From Bradyrhizobium sp. 200 (GTDB lineage: Bacteria > Pseudomonadota > Alphaproteobacteria > Rhizobiales > Xanthobacteraceae), in assembly GCF_023100945.1 (NCBI RefSeq), contig NZ_CP064689.1, positions 2,896,001 through 2,960,000 on the forward strand: 64,000 bases of DNA, read 5' to 3'. Positions 26,304 to 33,808 of this stretch are shown here, one piece after another. Below the pieces are notes generated by a model that was given only the letters and a program-made list of their open reading frames with translations, searched no databases and had not been told where the DNA came from. A program made the translations under genes and the position numbers. Each line of letters begins with the position of its first letter. Positions within the stretch are counted from its first letter, which is position 1.

Positions 26304-26471
26304 TCAGGACCCCTCGCTCTCGTTCGCCTCACGGGCGCCGGCGACCTTTTCATGGCCGGCGGCCCAGAGCGCATGCTCGTCGCTGCCATCCCGATACGGA
26401 TTGGCTTCCGGTGGAATGTTCTGGCGTGCGGCGCGCTGGCCTTGGTCGAAGGGATCCGGGTCGGAATTCAT
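26304..26471 (-). CDS. RMF/CrpP-like small protein (ribosome modulation factor family)
   Basis: The 55-residue ORF reads MNSDPDPFDQGQRAARQNIP and then PEANPYRDGSDEHALWAAGH. The spacing G-x2-A-A ... NPY ... W-x2-G fits the RMF/CrpP family of short proteins; RMF dimerises ribosomes in stationary phase. Its ATG overlaps the stop of the upstream 75-residue gene in an ATGA, which supports real translation. The C-terminus is Ala/Glu-rich. Assignment rests on a short pattern, so function is tentative. Confidence 0.7.
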   Translation of the reverse strand: MNSDPDPFDQGQRAARQNIPPEANPYRDGSDEHALWAAGHEKVAGAREANESEGS

Positions 26472-26695
26472 GATGCCGCCTTTCCGGTTTTCGATCTTGC
26501 GTTCTTCGGCGTTGCGGTCTTCGAGAGATCAGCACTTTTTCGCAGCGCATCCTTGAGGTCGATGGGAATGCCGTGCTTCTTGAGCAGGTCCGCAAAGGCT
26601 TCGTCGGCCAATTCCTGAAATGTTGCCATCCGGTCGCGCGCGAGCTGGGTCAGCTTGTCGAGCGTGTCATCGTCGAAGGCGATCAATTTGCGCAA
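26468..26695 (-). CDS. Small protein with RHH-like N-terminus
   Basis: The 75-residue protein starts at a TTG (26695) preceded by GGAG and reads MRKLIAFDDDTLDKLTQLAR. That is a short beta strand followed by helices, similar to ribbon-helix-helix DNA-binding antitoxins. FADLLKKHGIPIDLKDALRK continues with a Lys/Ala-rich tail. Its TGA overlaps the ATG of the RMF-like gene, forming a two-gene unit. No toxin-like gene is adjacent, so a toxin-antitoxin role is not supported. It may regulate or partner its neighbour. Confidence 0.65.
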   Translation of the reverse strand: MRKLIAFDDDTLDKLTQLARDRMATFQELADEAFADLLKKHGIPIDLKDALRKSADLSKTATPKNARSKTGKAAS

Positions 26696-26807
26696 GCGCG
26701 ATCACTCCGAACCGTCGAGCGGATGTGAATCAATGATCCGGCGGGGGAATCGTTCCGGCAGGAACAAGGGCCGGGGCGCTGTCGTTGCTCCGAAAAGGAG
26801 ATTTACG

Positions 26808-27242
26808 ATGAAGCTCGCGTCTGCAGCCGCCGCAGTTGCGGCAATCACAATTCTGGTATCGCCTGTCGCGTCATTTGGCCAAAGCGCAGGCGGCTCATCG
26901 GCCGGCAGCAGCGGTAGCGCCGCCGGCTCTCCGAGCGCAGGCTCTGCCGGTGCCGGCTCGCAAGGCATCAGCGGCGTTCCTCCCGGGCCCGCCGCCCCAG
27001 GCGGATTGAACAATGCCGGCGAAGATCCAAGCGGCGCGGCGAACTCTTCCAGGCTAGCGTCGCCGCCTGCGCCGGGCACCAACAGCGCCGGCACCGCACA
27101 GTCGTCAGGTGGCGGCCTCAACACCGGCAGCGGAGTGACCACGGGCTCGGGAAGACCGGCGCAGACGAGCGGCGACGCCGAGATCAACAAAGAGAACAAA
27201 GAGGTTGACCGGAAGATCAAGAGCATTTGCCGCGGCTGCTGA
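26808..27242 (+). CDS. Exported Gly/Ser/Ala-rich low-complexity protein
   Basis: The 144-residue protein has a signal peptide (MKLASAAAAVAAITILVSPV, cleavage after SFG or nearby) and then a long disordered region of Gly, Ser, Ala and Pro. It ends in a charged helix NKENKEVDRKIKSICRGC with two terminal cysteines. AAAAGGAG sits 7 nt before the ATG. The charged Cys-containing tail is conserved-looking and probably functional, whereas the middle is linker-like. Role unknown; periplasmic or envelope location inferred. Confidence 0.7.
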   Translation: MKLASAAAAVAAITILVSPVASFGQSAGGSSAGSSGSAAGSPSAGSAGAGSQGISGVPPGPAAPGGLNNAGEDPSGAANSSRLASPPAPGTNSAGTAQSSGGGLNTGSGVTTGSGRPAQTSGDAEINKENKEVDRKIKSICRGC

Positions 27243-27310
27243 TCTGGATTTCGCTACGCGTCGGTCGCGCAGAAGTGAGCAAAATTGCCCGGCGACCTCC
27301 GAGAAGTCGT

Positions 27311-27386
27311 CCTAGATTTGCTCCGGGATCTCTGAAGATCCGATGCCGAAAGCGTCGAGCCTTCGAACTCAAGATCACGGAGGATG
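27311..27386 (+). repeat. Leader repeat copy A upstream of a glycine-rich protein gene
   Basis: This ~76-base segment resembles the segment at 28043-28119 at roughly 80 percent of positions by eye. Both contain CTAGA, CCGGGATC, and a hairpin with arms CGAYGC and GCGTCG around CGAAA. In this copy the arm is CGATGC, which still pairs through a G-U wobble. It runs directly into the ribosome site of the gene starting at 27391. Confidence 0.65.
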
Positions 27387-27390
27387 TGTC

Positions 27391-27981
27391 ATGTTACGCA
27401 AAATGATGGTCGCCCTTTTTGTGACCGCCTCAGCCGCCATGCTGGTCCCGGATACAGCTTCGGCCCGTTTTGGTGGCGGTGGCGGTTTCCGCGGCGGCGG
27501 TGGTTTTTCCGGCGGCGGCTTCCGCGGCGGCGGGATGGGAATGGGTGGCGGCGGCTTCCGCGGCGGCGGGATCGGAATAGGTGGCGCGGGCTTCCGCGGT
27601 GGCGGGATTGGAGTGGGCGGAGCTGGCTTCCGCACTGCCGCGATCGGAGGACCTGGCTTCCGTGCTGCCGGGATCGGCGGCGGTTTCCGTTCGGCCGCTT
27701 TGCCAGCAGCGGGATTTCGCGGTGGCGCCTTCGCCGTCAACCGCTTCCGCGGCGGCTTCCATCCCGGATTCCGGCATCGCAGATTTCCGGTGGTAGCGGT
27801 CGGCCTTGGCCTGGGCTACGGGCTCTACGGACCCTACGGTTATTACAACGACTATGACTATCCGTATTACGGAAGCTATGACGACTCCTATTACTATGGT
27901 GACAATGGCTGCTACATCGTGCGGCGGAGCGTGCTGACGCCGTATGGCTGGCGCATCCGGCCGGTGCAGGTGTGCGGCTGA
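27391..27981 (+). CDS. Exported glycine-rich repeat protein
   Basis: The 196-residue protein has a signal peptide ending ASA near residue 27. A region of about 90 residues follows, built from short GGGFRGGG and GIGGAGFRGG units, then FHPGFRHRRFPVVAVGLGLG, a Tyr/Asp-rich stretch (YYNDYDYPYYGSYDDSYYY) and a Cys-containing end (CYIVRRSVLTPYGWRIRPVQ). The strong ribosome site GGAGG lies before the ATG. Such proteins are abundant in Bradyrhizobium and are thought to be surface or periplasmic; no function is known. The repeat tract may vary in length between strains. Confidence 0.8.
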   Translation: MLRKMMVALFVTASAAMLVPDTASARFGGGGGFRGGGGFSGGGFRGGGMGMGGGGFRGGGIGIGGAGFRGGGIGVGGAGFRTAAIGGPGFRAAGIGGGFRSAALPAAGFRGGAFAVNRFRGGFHPGFRHRRFPVVAVGLGLGYGLYGPYGYYNDYDYPYYGSYDDSYYYGDNGCYIVRRSVLTPYGWRIRPVQVCG

Positions 27982-28042
27982 CCCGAGACGACCGGTCGCA
28001 TGGGAGGGAGCAAAATAGGCCACGCCATTTCCTAGAGCTCGT

Positions 28043-28119
28043 TCTAGACTTGATCCGGGATCCGCGAGGATCCGACGCCGAAAGCGTCGAGCACTTCGAG
28101 GGCAAATCACGACGGGATG
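28043..28119 (+). repeat. Leader repeat copy B upstream of a small membrane protein gene
   Basis: This is the second copy of the element at 27311-27386. The hairpin here is perfect: CGACGC, loop CGAAA, GCGTCG at 28073-28089, and it is preceded by GATCCGGGATCCGCGAGGATC-like self-complementary sequence. It ends about 90 bases before the small membrane protein start at 28209. An additional CTAGAGCTCGTTCTAG palindrome lies at its left edge. Confidence 0.65.
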
Positions 28120-28208
28120 AATAACGCGACCTCGGTGTTTGTTGCCGAGGCCGTGGTTTTGATGCCGTTCGCTGGTATGCCGTTTGCATCTGATCAAGGA
28201 TGTTGAAC

Positions 28209-28361
28209 ATGCTCACAGCCCCGGCATTGACGTTGCTGTTTCTGATTGTCGTGATTTGTTTGGGTGCGGCCTTCGTCTGGATGTTCTGGGAAATCGAGCA
28301 GAGGGCGTCCAAGCCGCATCGGATGTTCAGGCCGTACCGCCAGAGCGATCACGTCGGATAG
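28209..28361 (+). CDS. Small single-helix membrane protein
   Basis: The 50-residue ORF reads MLTAPALTLLFLIVVICLGA, then AFVWMFWEIEQRASKPHRMF and a basic tail. It is one membrane helix (residues ~5-27) with a positively charged cytoplasmic end. CAAGGATGTTGAAC gives a ribosome site with acceptable spacing. It follows leader repeat copy B. No family recognised. Confidence 0.55.
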   Translation: MLTAPALTLLFLIVVICLGAAFVWMFWEIEQRASKPHRMFRPYRQSDHVG

Positions 28362-28469
28362 GCGATCTCTACAGCAGCGCGCGCAATCATGCACCGCGCG
28401 CGATGCTTGGAGTCTGCCGTCATCGGCCATCGATCAGCAATTTTCCGATAAATTGCAGTAATCGTTATT

Positions 28470-28610
28470 ATGTCGGCGCCATCGGGCGCCGGGCTGCACG
28501 CCGTACGCGGTTATGTGACCGAAGACGGCGTCGTCGATCAGGCCCTGATCCTGCGGAATTCGCTCTACGTCACGATGTCCAGCATGCCAGGCGCGTCACT
28601 AAGCTATTGA
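28470..28610 (+). CDS. Possible short ORF or coding remnant
   Basis: A 46-codon frame from ATG 28470 contains VRGYVTEDGVVDQALILRNS with codon usage like real genes in this window (C or G in most third positions). No ribosome binding site is visible, however. It could be the tail of a decayed gene. The surrounding bases 28362-28632 hold nothing else I can name. Confidence 0.25.
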   Translation: MSAPSGAGLHAVRGYVTEDGVVDQALILRNSLYVTMSSMPGASLSY

Positions 28611-28632
28611 GGGCTTCTGTTTCAGTTCTTGG

Positions 28633-29520
28633 CTAGCTCAACGCCCCGTACTTCCTGAACCAGGTCTGCATCTGCCTCCAGGCGTCCTCGGCCGCGTCCT
28701 TGCGGTAGCTGGGGCGATAGTCGGCGTGGAAGCCGTGCGGGGCGCCGGGATAGATCTTGAACTCGGCAGTCTTCTTGTTTGCCGCCAGAGCCGCCTTGAA
28801 GGCTTCCACCGTTGCGATGGGAATGCCGGTGTCGGCCTCGCCATAGAGGCCGAGGACAGGCGACTTCATCTCGGGCGCGAGCTGCGTCGGGCTCTTCGGC
28901 CATACCGGATTTGGCGGATCGACCAGCGGACCGTAGAACGCGGCGCCCGCCTTGAGCGTGCTGCTGTGGGCGGCATATTCCCAGACCGCCCGTCCGCCGC
29001 GGCAGAACCCAACGATGCCCAGTCTCGAAGTCTCGCCGCCCTCCGACTTGGCCCAGGCAACGGTGCTGTCGAGATCGGACAACAGTTCGGCGTCCGGTTT
29101 CGAATTCACGATCGGCATGAGCTGCGGGATTTCGGTAATCTTCGTCAAGTCGGCGCCCTTGCGGAAATAGTAATCCGGCGCCACCGCGAACGCACCGAGC
29201 TTGGCGAGGCGCCGCGTCACGTCCTTGATGTATTCGTGCAGGCCGAAAATCTCCATCGCCACCAGCACCACCGGCGGGTTGCTGACACCGGCCGGCCGCG
29301 CGAAATAGCCGGGCATCTCGCCGTCGGCGACCTTGATCCTGGCGTCGCCGGTGGCCAGGCCGCTGGTGTCGGTCTTGATCACGTCGGCGCGCACCGGCCC
29401 GGCCGCGAGCGTGTAGCCCGCCGTCACGGCCGCCGACGCGGTCATGAAGCCGCGCCGCGAGAATGGTGCGACCTTGGTCAGCCCGATGACATCTGAGGTT
29501 GGCAGGGGTTCGGCGCTCAT
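28633..29520 (-). CDS. Dienelactone hydrolase family protein, Tat-exported
   Basis: The 295-residue protein has a twin-arginine leader (FSRRGFMTASAAVTAGYTLA) after a short N-terminus, so it is probably exported folded to the periplasm. The mature part is a dienelactone-hydrolase-type alpha/beta enzyme: VLVAMEIFGLHEYIKDVTRR, the nucleophile elbow VGFCRGGRA with Cys as nucleophile, the acid in LYGEADTGIP, and the catalytic His in GAPHGFHADYRPSY. ATG at 29520 follows AGGAGGGCCGCC, an excellent ribosome site. Natural substrate unknown. Confidence 0.92.
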   Translation of the reverse strand: MSAEPLPTSDVIGLTKVAPFSRRGFMTASAAVTAGYTLAAGPVRADVIKTDTSGLATGDARIKVADGEMPGYFARPAGVSNPPVVLVAMEIFGLHEYIKDVTRRLAKLGAFAVAPDYYFRKGADLTKITEIPQLMPIVNSKPDAELLSDLDSTVAWAKSEGGETSRLGIVGFCRGGRAVWEYAAHSSTLKAGAAFYGPLVDPPNPVWPKSPTQLAPEMKSPVLGLYGEADTGIPIATVEAFKAALAANKKTAEFKIYPGAPHGFHADYRPSYRKDAAEDAWRQMQTWFRKYGALS

Positions 29521-29976
29521 GGCGGCCCTCCTTTTTTTGGGAGGCGCATTCAGCTTGCAAACCGGGTGCGAATGCAAATCACCTGCTTGCGAGATGCCAG
29601 CCGGCACAGCTCGACGGCCCAAAAATCGGGCACAAAAAACAAGGCCGTCGACGCAGTATACCGTCAACGACCTTGCCAGCCCCGGATATTGAAATCGGCT
29701 CACGCCATCCGGTGAATTTCAGGATGCCCGGGATTCTCACGGGGATATGTGAACCAGTTCACAAAGGCGGAAAAAAGTTGCGGCGACGCCTGCCGCAGCG
29801 GTGGAAAAATATCCATCGGCCGGCCGCATGGTGCAAGTGCCCGATCGGGCGGGCTTCCAAGATACCTGCAATGACGGTCGTTGTGAGGCAGCATCGCCGT
29901 CGTGGGCAGCCCCGGAGGGCGCCGCAGCAGCTACCCAGATCGCCGGGACGTTATCGCCAAGCGCCGTCCAGACCGG
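29521..29976. other. Intergenic region with a minus-strand terminator
   Basis: These 456 bases between two minus-strand genes contain no supported coding sequence. Features seen are the strong terminator at 29634-29675, a GTGAACCAGTTCAC palindrome near 29749, and the ribosome site of the dienelactone hydrolase. The terminator lies about 300 bases beyond the stop of the coiled-coil gene, leaving room for a small transcript. Confidence 0.5.
29634..29675 (-). terminator. Rho-independent terminator on the minus strand
   Basis: On the minus strand CAAGGTCGTTGACG (29675-29662) pairs over 14 positions, two of them G-U, with CGTCGACGGCCTTG (29653-29640) around an 8-base loop, and is followed by TTTTTT. 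This is the strongest intrinsic terminator in the region. It ends transcripts coming from above 29700, either the gene at 29977-30486 or an unannotated small RNA. Confidence 0.8.
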
Positions 29977-30486
29977 TCAGCCACGCGACTTGGCGCGGCT
30001 GCGATTTGCTGTCCTGCTGCTCGAGCGGGGCTTTGCCTTGGCTGTCCGCTTGCGCGACGTGGGAGCCGCGGAGGGCTCGGAGGCTTGCGCGCTGGCAAAG
30101 GATTGCCGCAAGCCGTCGATCGCTTCCGTCAGCGTTCCGACCTGCTCGGAAAGCTTCCTGGTGTCGGTCTGCTGCGCGGCGAGCAGGCGGCGCACGGTCA
30201 GCAACTGGTCCTGCACCACCTGCAACTGATCGATCGATTCCTGCTGCGTCGCTTCCAGGCCCTTGGTCTTCTCGACCAATTGCTCGGACGCCTGCGCGGC
30301 GCGGGCCTGCAATTGCCGAGTGGCGACCGCGCGATCGGTCTCAGGCGCGCTGCCGGTATAGGCGCGCCACAGGGCGATAGAACTTGCTCCAAGCACGACA
30401 ATAAAGAGGGCCGCAGCGGCGATCGCAATCGGCTGTCCGCCGAAACGCGCGATGGGGCTGGCACTCCGGGGGGCGAGTTCGATCAT
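29977..30486 (-). CDS. Single-pass membrane protein with coiled coil, unknown function
   Basis: The 169-residue protein has an N-terminal membrane helix (IAIAAAALFIVVLGASSIAL, residues ~20-42). A coiled coil of about 70 residues follows (QLQARAAQASEQLVEKTKGL onward), and then a basic Ser/Lys/Arg tail. The topology places the coiled coil in the periplasm or cytoplasm; this is not decidable here. No enzyme motif is present. Start ATG at 30486 begins MIELAPRSASPIAR. Confidence 0.75.
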   Translation of the reverse strand: MIELAPRSASPIARFGGQPIAIAAAALFIVVLGASSIALWRAYTGSAPETDRAVATRQLQARAAQASEQLVEKTKGLEATQQESIDQLQVVQDQLLTVRRLLAAQQTDTRKLSEQVGTLTEAIDGLRQSFASAQASEPSAAPTSRKRTAKAKPRSSSRTANRSRAKSRG

Positions 30487-30653
30487 GCGACTCCAAATCC
30501 GGACGTGATTCCAATATTACCGATTACCACAGGCGCGGTGGCGCTAAAACCCAGGATTTGGCGGGCCAGCGGGCGATTGCGGGAAAAACGGCCGGAAATC
30601 GTGGTTGTTCCGGCCAAAAACTGCCTTGCAGGACTTTCCCCGTAAGGTTGCCG

Positions 30654-31541
30654 CTATTGGATATGTACCCGTATGAATTGCCCGGCCTCCGCCAGCGCGC
30701 GGCGGCCGTCTTCGAGCCTGGCGTTCCAGACCGGCCAGGCGTGGATCATGTGCGGCCAGACCTGCAGCGTCACATCGACGTTGGCCGTCCCCGCTGCCTC
30801 GGCAAGCCGGCTCGCGTCCGCCAGCAACGTCTCGGCCGATCCGACCTGGATCAGGACCGGCGGAAAGCCCTTAAGGTCGGCGAACAGCGGCGAAACCAGC
30901 GGATCCCTGCGATCGACGGACGGCGGTGCATAGGCATCCGCGAGTTCGTCGAGATAGGCCTTGTGGATCAGCGGATCGACGGCGTCCTTGGTCGCCAGCG
31001 TCATGCCGGTCATCGTGAGGTCGGTCCAGGGCAAGACCAGCCAGGCGCACGCCGGCAATTCCTCGCCGGCCGCGCGCAGCCGGCTGATCAGTCCGAGCGT
31101 CAGGTTGCCGCCGGCGCTGTCGCCGCCGACGGCGATGCTCGTTGCCGCAATGCCTTGCCGGCGCAGAAAGCGCCACGCGGTGAGCGCGTCCTCATGGGCG
31201 GCGGGGTAGGGATGTTCGGGGGCAAGCCGATAGTCGATCGCAAGCGTCCGCGTGCGTGCCGTGCGCCCGGCCTCCGTCACCAGGCGGCGGTGGCTGACGA
31301 TCGAGCCGGAGCAATATCCGCCGCCGTGGAAATACAGCAGCACGCGCGAAGGCTCGCTGCTAGGCACGATCGACCATTCGCCGGCGACGCCGTCGCAATC
31401 GACCGCCTCGCATGTCACATCGGACGCCACCGGCCAAGTCGATCCGACTTCATTGATGCGTTGCCGCCGCTCCGACCAGCCGACCGGCCGCGGCTTCGAG
31501 CCCAGCAATGCGCGGATGGCGTCGATCTCGCTCTGAGCCAA
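30654..31541 (-). CDS. Alpha/beta hydrolase, hormone-sensitive-lipase-like
   Basis: The 295-residue protein has the HSL/class IV esterase signature: oxyanion LYFHGGGYCSGS near residue 80, nucleophile elbow VGGDSAGGNL, and the acid and His in the last quarter (VGSAETLLADASRL and WPHMIHAWPV). It lacks a signal peptide and is probably a cytoplasmic carboxylesterase for small acyl esters. Start is TTG at 31541 with GGGAGAACGC upstream. It is separated from the next minus-strand gene by a terminator, so it has its own promoter. Confidence 0.9.
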   Translation of the reverse strand: MAQSEIDAIRALLGSKPRPVGWSERRQRINEVGSTWPVASDVTCEAVDCDGVAGEWSIVPSSEPSRVLLYFHGGGYCSGSIVSHRRLVTEAGRTARTRTLAIDYRLAPEHPYPAAHEDALTAWRFLRRQGIAATSIAVGGDSAGGNLTLGLISRLRAAGEELPACAWLVLPWTDLTMTGMTLATKDAVDPLIHKAYLDELADAYAPPSVDRRDPLVSPLFADLKGFPPVLIQVGSAETLLADASRLAEAAGTANVDVTLQVWPHMIHAWPVWNARLEDGRRALAEAGQFIRVHIQ

Positions 31542-31663
31542 GGTGCGTTCTCCCGCTGCGGCGGGCCATCATCGCATATCGGCCGAGCAGCGCAAAAACA
31601 TTGGAAGTCCAGATCCCGCGTGGCACCGGTGGCATGGGCTTCGGTCGGCCGCGCCGTATCCCA

Positions 31664-31701
31664 AAAAAGGTGCGGCCAGGCTTTGGGGGAAGCCTGGCCG
31701 C
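31664..31701 (-). terminator. Rho-independent terminator of the transglutaminase-like peptidase gene
   Basis: On the minus strand GCGGCCAGGCTT (31701-31690) pairs perfectly over 12 bases with AAGCCTGGCCGC (31683-31672) around a 6-base loop, followed by ACC and TTTTTT. It lies about 70 bases after the peptidase stop codon. Confidence 0.88.
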
Positions 31702-31772
31702 GCGCGAACCGGTCTGGGACGGGGAGGGGTGGGGATGTGACCGGGTCGCGGGTTCGTAAAATCCTTTGTTCG

Positions 31773-32402
31773 TTATCGATCGCGTGACGAGGCGGTGGCG
31801 ACCGCCGGGCGGCTGTCACCGAGCGAGACCCATACATTGGGATCGCTCTGCGACTGACGCTTGACGAAGCGGTAGCCGGTCTCCGTCCAGGCCAGGACGT
31901 TTTCGTTCTGGTTGTCGAGAACGAACTCGCCCTTGTCGGTCTTCACCGTCAGCACCGCGTGGCCTTCGCCCTTCTTGTCGCGCACCACCGTGATCAGCAG
32001 CGCTTCGCGCGGCCATCCGGCGTCGATCAGCATCTTGCGCTTCAGAAGCACATAGTCCTCGCAGTCACCGTATCCATCCGTCGGCAACGACCATTTCTCG
32101 ATCACACCCCAATGATCCATGTCGGTGATCGGCTTGATGGTCTCGTTGACCCACTTGTTGACCCGCAGCAAATCCCGCCACGCCGTCTGCGACATCACGA
32201 TGTCGCGCGGCTGTGAACCGCCGCCGCGGCATTCGCTCGCGTTCTCGGCGCAGAATTCGACCCAGCCGATCGGCGAACGCGCGGTCTCGCCCAAGCTGGC
32301 ATAGAGCACGTCGCCGGCTTTCGCCGAGACGCTCATCGAAGCGTTTAACCCCAACAGGACGGCGATGACCGCCAGTCCCTTCCCCTGTCCCCTGAACAAC
32401 AT
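31773..32402 (-). CDS. Bacterial transglutaminase-like cysteine peptidase (BTLCP/DUF920), exported
   Basis: The 209-residue protein has a signal peptide (LAVIAVLLGLNASMSVSAKA) and a papain-like transglutaminase fold. The catalytic Cys is in YGDCEDYVLLKR near residue 112, His in GEGHAVLTVKTDKG and Asp in VLDNQNENV. This family includes LapG, a periplasmic protease controlled by c-di-GMP through LapD, although many rhizobial members are not linked to LapD. ATG at 32402 begins the signal peptide. A tandem-PilZ gene lies upstream on the same strand, but a terminator separates them, so a c-di-GMP link is only suggestive. Confidence 0.9.
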   Translation of the reverse strand: MLFRGQGKGLAVIAVLLGLNASMSVSAKAGDVLYASLGETARSPIGWVEFCAENASECRGGGSQPRDIVMSQTAWRDLLRVNKWVNETIKPITDMDHWGVIEKWSLPTDGYGDCEDYVLLKRKMLIDAGWPREALLITVVRDKKGEGHAVLTVKTDKGEFVLDNQNENVLAWTETGYRFVKRQSQSDPNVWVSLGDSRPAVATASSRDR

Positions 32403-32523
32403 TGTGGCCCCCGTTTCTTGTTGGGACCACGTTTCGCACAAAGGATTTGCGCCGCCGCTAAGTCTAGCAAGTACATTTGACGTGAATACTAGTAAAAGCC
32501 GCGGCTAATTCGATCTATACTTG

Positions 32524-32571
32524 AATCGAATTCGATTAAAATTTGAAACAACTGCAATTGATTCAAATTTT
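32524..32571. promoter_or_regulatory. AT-rich inverted repeats between two minus-strand genes (possible operators)
   Basis: AATCGAATTCGATT at 32524-32537 is a perfect 14-base palindrome. It is followed at once by AAAATTTGAA (32538-32547), mirrored by TTCAAATTTT (32562-32571). They lie about 120-170 bases upstream of the peptidase start. AT-rich dyads are rare in this GC-rich window, so they may be regulator sites or an AT-rich promoter. Confidence 0.5.
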
Positions 32572-32660
32572 AGCTATTAACGGCCCGTACGCTGCGATAC
32601 CAGCGGATGCGCCCGCAAAAGTGCTTTGCGTTAACCGACTTTGGCTGGTACCGGACAGCG

Positions 32661-32695
32661 AAAAGGCGGCATCCGCTAGCGCGGATACCGCCTTT
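32661..32695 (-). terminator. Rho-independent terminator of the PilZ gene
   Basis: On the minus strand AAAGGCGGTATCCGC and GCGGATGCCGCCTTT form a 15-position stem with one mismatch around a 4-base loop, followed by TTTT. It starts about 38 bases beyond the PilZ stop codon at 32733. Confidence 0.78.
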
Positions 32696-32732
32696 GAGGC
32701 TGAAAAATCGGGGATTTTTGGCGGCTGGCGCT

Positions 32733-33350
32733 TTACCGCGCGGTAACCGCGTCTTCGAGCGTCTCGGCAATCTGCTCGTGAACGAACTCGAGCGCGAAGC
32801 CTTCCTCGAGGTTACGCACTACCCGGGACTGCACCTTGCCGAGCATGACCAGCGATTTCAGGGGCGGGCGGTTCTCCGCGGCGATCGCGGCGCCCGACAG
32901 CGACAGGTCGATGATGCGGCAGGTCATCTTGCTGCCGTCCTCCAGCGTGAGGAGCGCGATCGGATTACGCGGAATGATGCGGTCGTGGCGGCGGTCTTCC
33001 GGCAGATTCAGTATATCGCGGTTGGCAAGCCAGGTGAGCTGGGCGGCGAGCTTGTCGCGCTTGCGTGCGGTGGCGCCGACTGTCATGGCAAAGCCGTTGT
33101 CGATGATGCGGGTGATTTTGCCCTCGACCCGGCCGATATGGTCGAGATAGGCGATCACGCGGTCGCCGACATTGCCGATGCCGGGCGCCAGCAGGGCCAG
33201 TCCACCCGGCGACATATTAATAATCTGGCAAGGAAATTCGCGGCGATCCGGCAGCATGTAGCGGCCGAGCAGGTGAACCTTGACGCGCTGGAAGCGCCGC
33301 CGCTCTTCTGCGGACGGGACAATGGTTGTTTTCTTTTGCGCAAACGACAT
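32733..33350 (-). CDS. Tandem PilZ-domain protein (putative c-di-GMP receptor)
   Basis: The 205-residue protein contains two PilZ barrels. The first has ERRRFQRVKV (R-x3-R region) and IINMSPGGLALL (N-x-S-x2-G). The second has RRHDRIIPRNPIALL and RIIDLSLSGAAIA (D-x-S-x2-G). The second fits c-di-GMP binding well, while the first has Asn in place of Asp. There is no other domain and no signal peptide, so it is cytoplasmic. I chose ATG at 33350; GTG at 33359 would add three residues. A terminator follows the gene. Confidence 0.88.
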   Translation of the reverse strand: MSFAQKKTTIVPSAEERRRFQRVKVHLLGRYMLPDRREFPCQIINMSPGGLALLAPGIGNVGDRVIAYLDHIGRVEGKITRIIDNGFAMTVGATARKRDKLAAQLTWLANRDILNLPEDRRHDRIIPRNPIALLTLEDGSKMTCRIIDLSLSGAAIAAENRPPLKSLVMLGKVQSRVVRNLEEGFALEFVHEQIAETLEDAVTAR

Positions 33351-33808
33351 CTTCGCCACCAGACAGCCGGTCTTCGGCGTCAGGAAGACCCTAAGGCCGA
33401 CAGGGTTAACGATGTGTTATCGGCGGTTGCGTGAAACACTCAAGATTTCGGTACGGATAATTTGGTGCGCCCGGCAGCGGCGTTCGGATTGTGCCGGCGC
33501 GTTCACGTGCGGCGAACGACATATTGTGAGACGAACAAGGATCGAGGCAATCGCATCGCGCCCAGGGCACGATTTGTCGTGATTACTTCTGCACGAGAGA
33601 TCCTGCTGTTCAACAGCGACTCCAACCGTTCCTGTCGGAACGGTGGAAACATAACTCAGGTCCAATCAGCCACGTATCCCCGGGAGCGGCGATTTTGGTC
33701 AAGTCCGCGAGAGGTGATTGTTCTTCGCTGCGTTGTTTCGGTACTGTCAGGGTTGCCTGTCGCGCCCGGTCCGGGCCGGCCCAAAATTCCAGCAGATGGA
33801 GAAACGGG
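33351..33808. other. Intergenic region between PilZ and enoyl-CoA hydratase genes
   Basis: No gene is supported in these 458 bases between divergent genes. A short hairpin CCGTTCC/GGAACGG occurs near 33626-33643, and the ribosome site GGAG lies just before 33809. No promoter stands out. Confidence 0.4.

Noticed and set aside
26468..26695. Toxin-antitoxin module at the small-protein operon
   Set aside because: There is an RHH-like protein, but the partner resembles RMF rather than a toxin.
29501..29703. N-terminal extension of the dienelactone hydrolase to 29703
   Set aside because: The twin-arginine signal and the strong ribosome site place the start at 29520, and the extension crosses a terminator.
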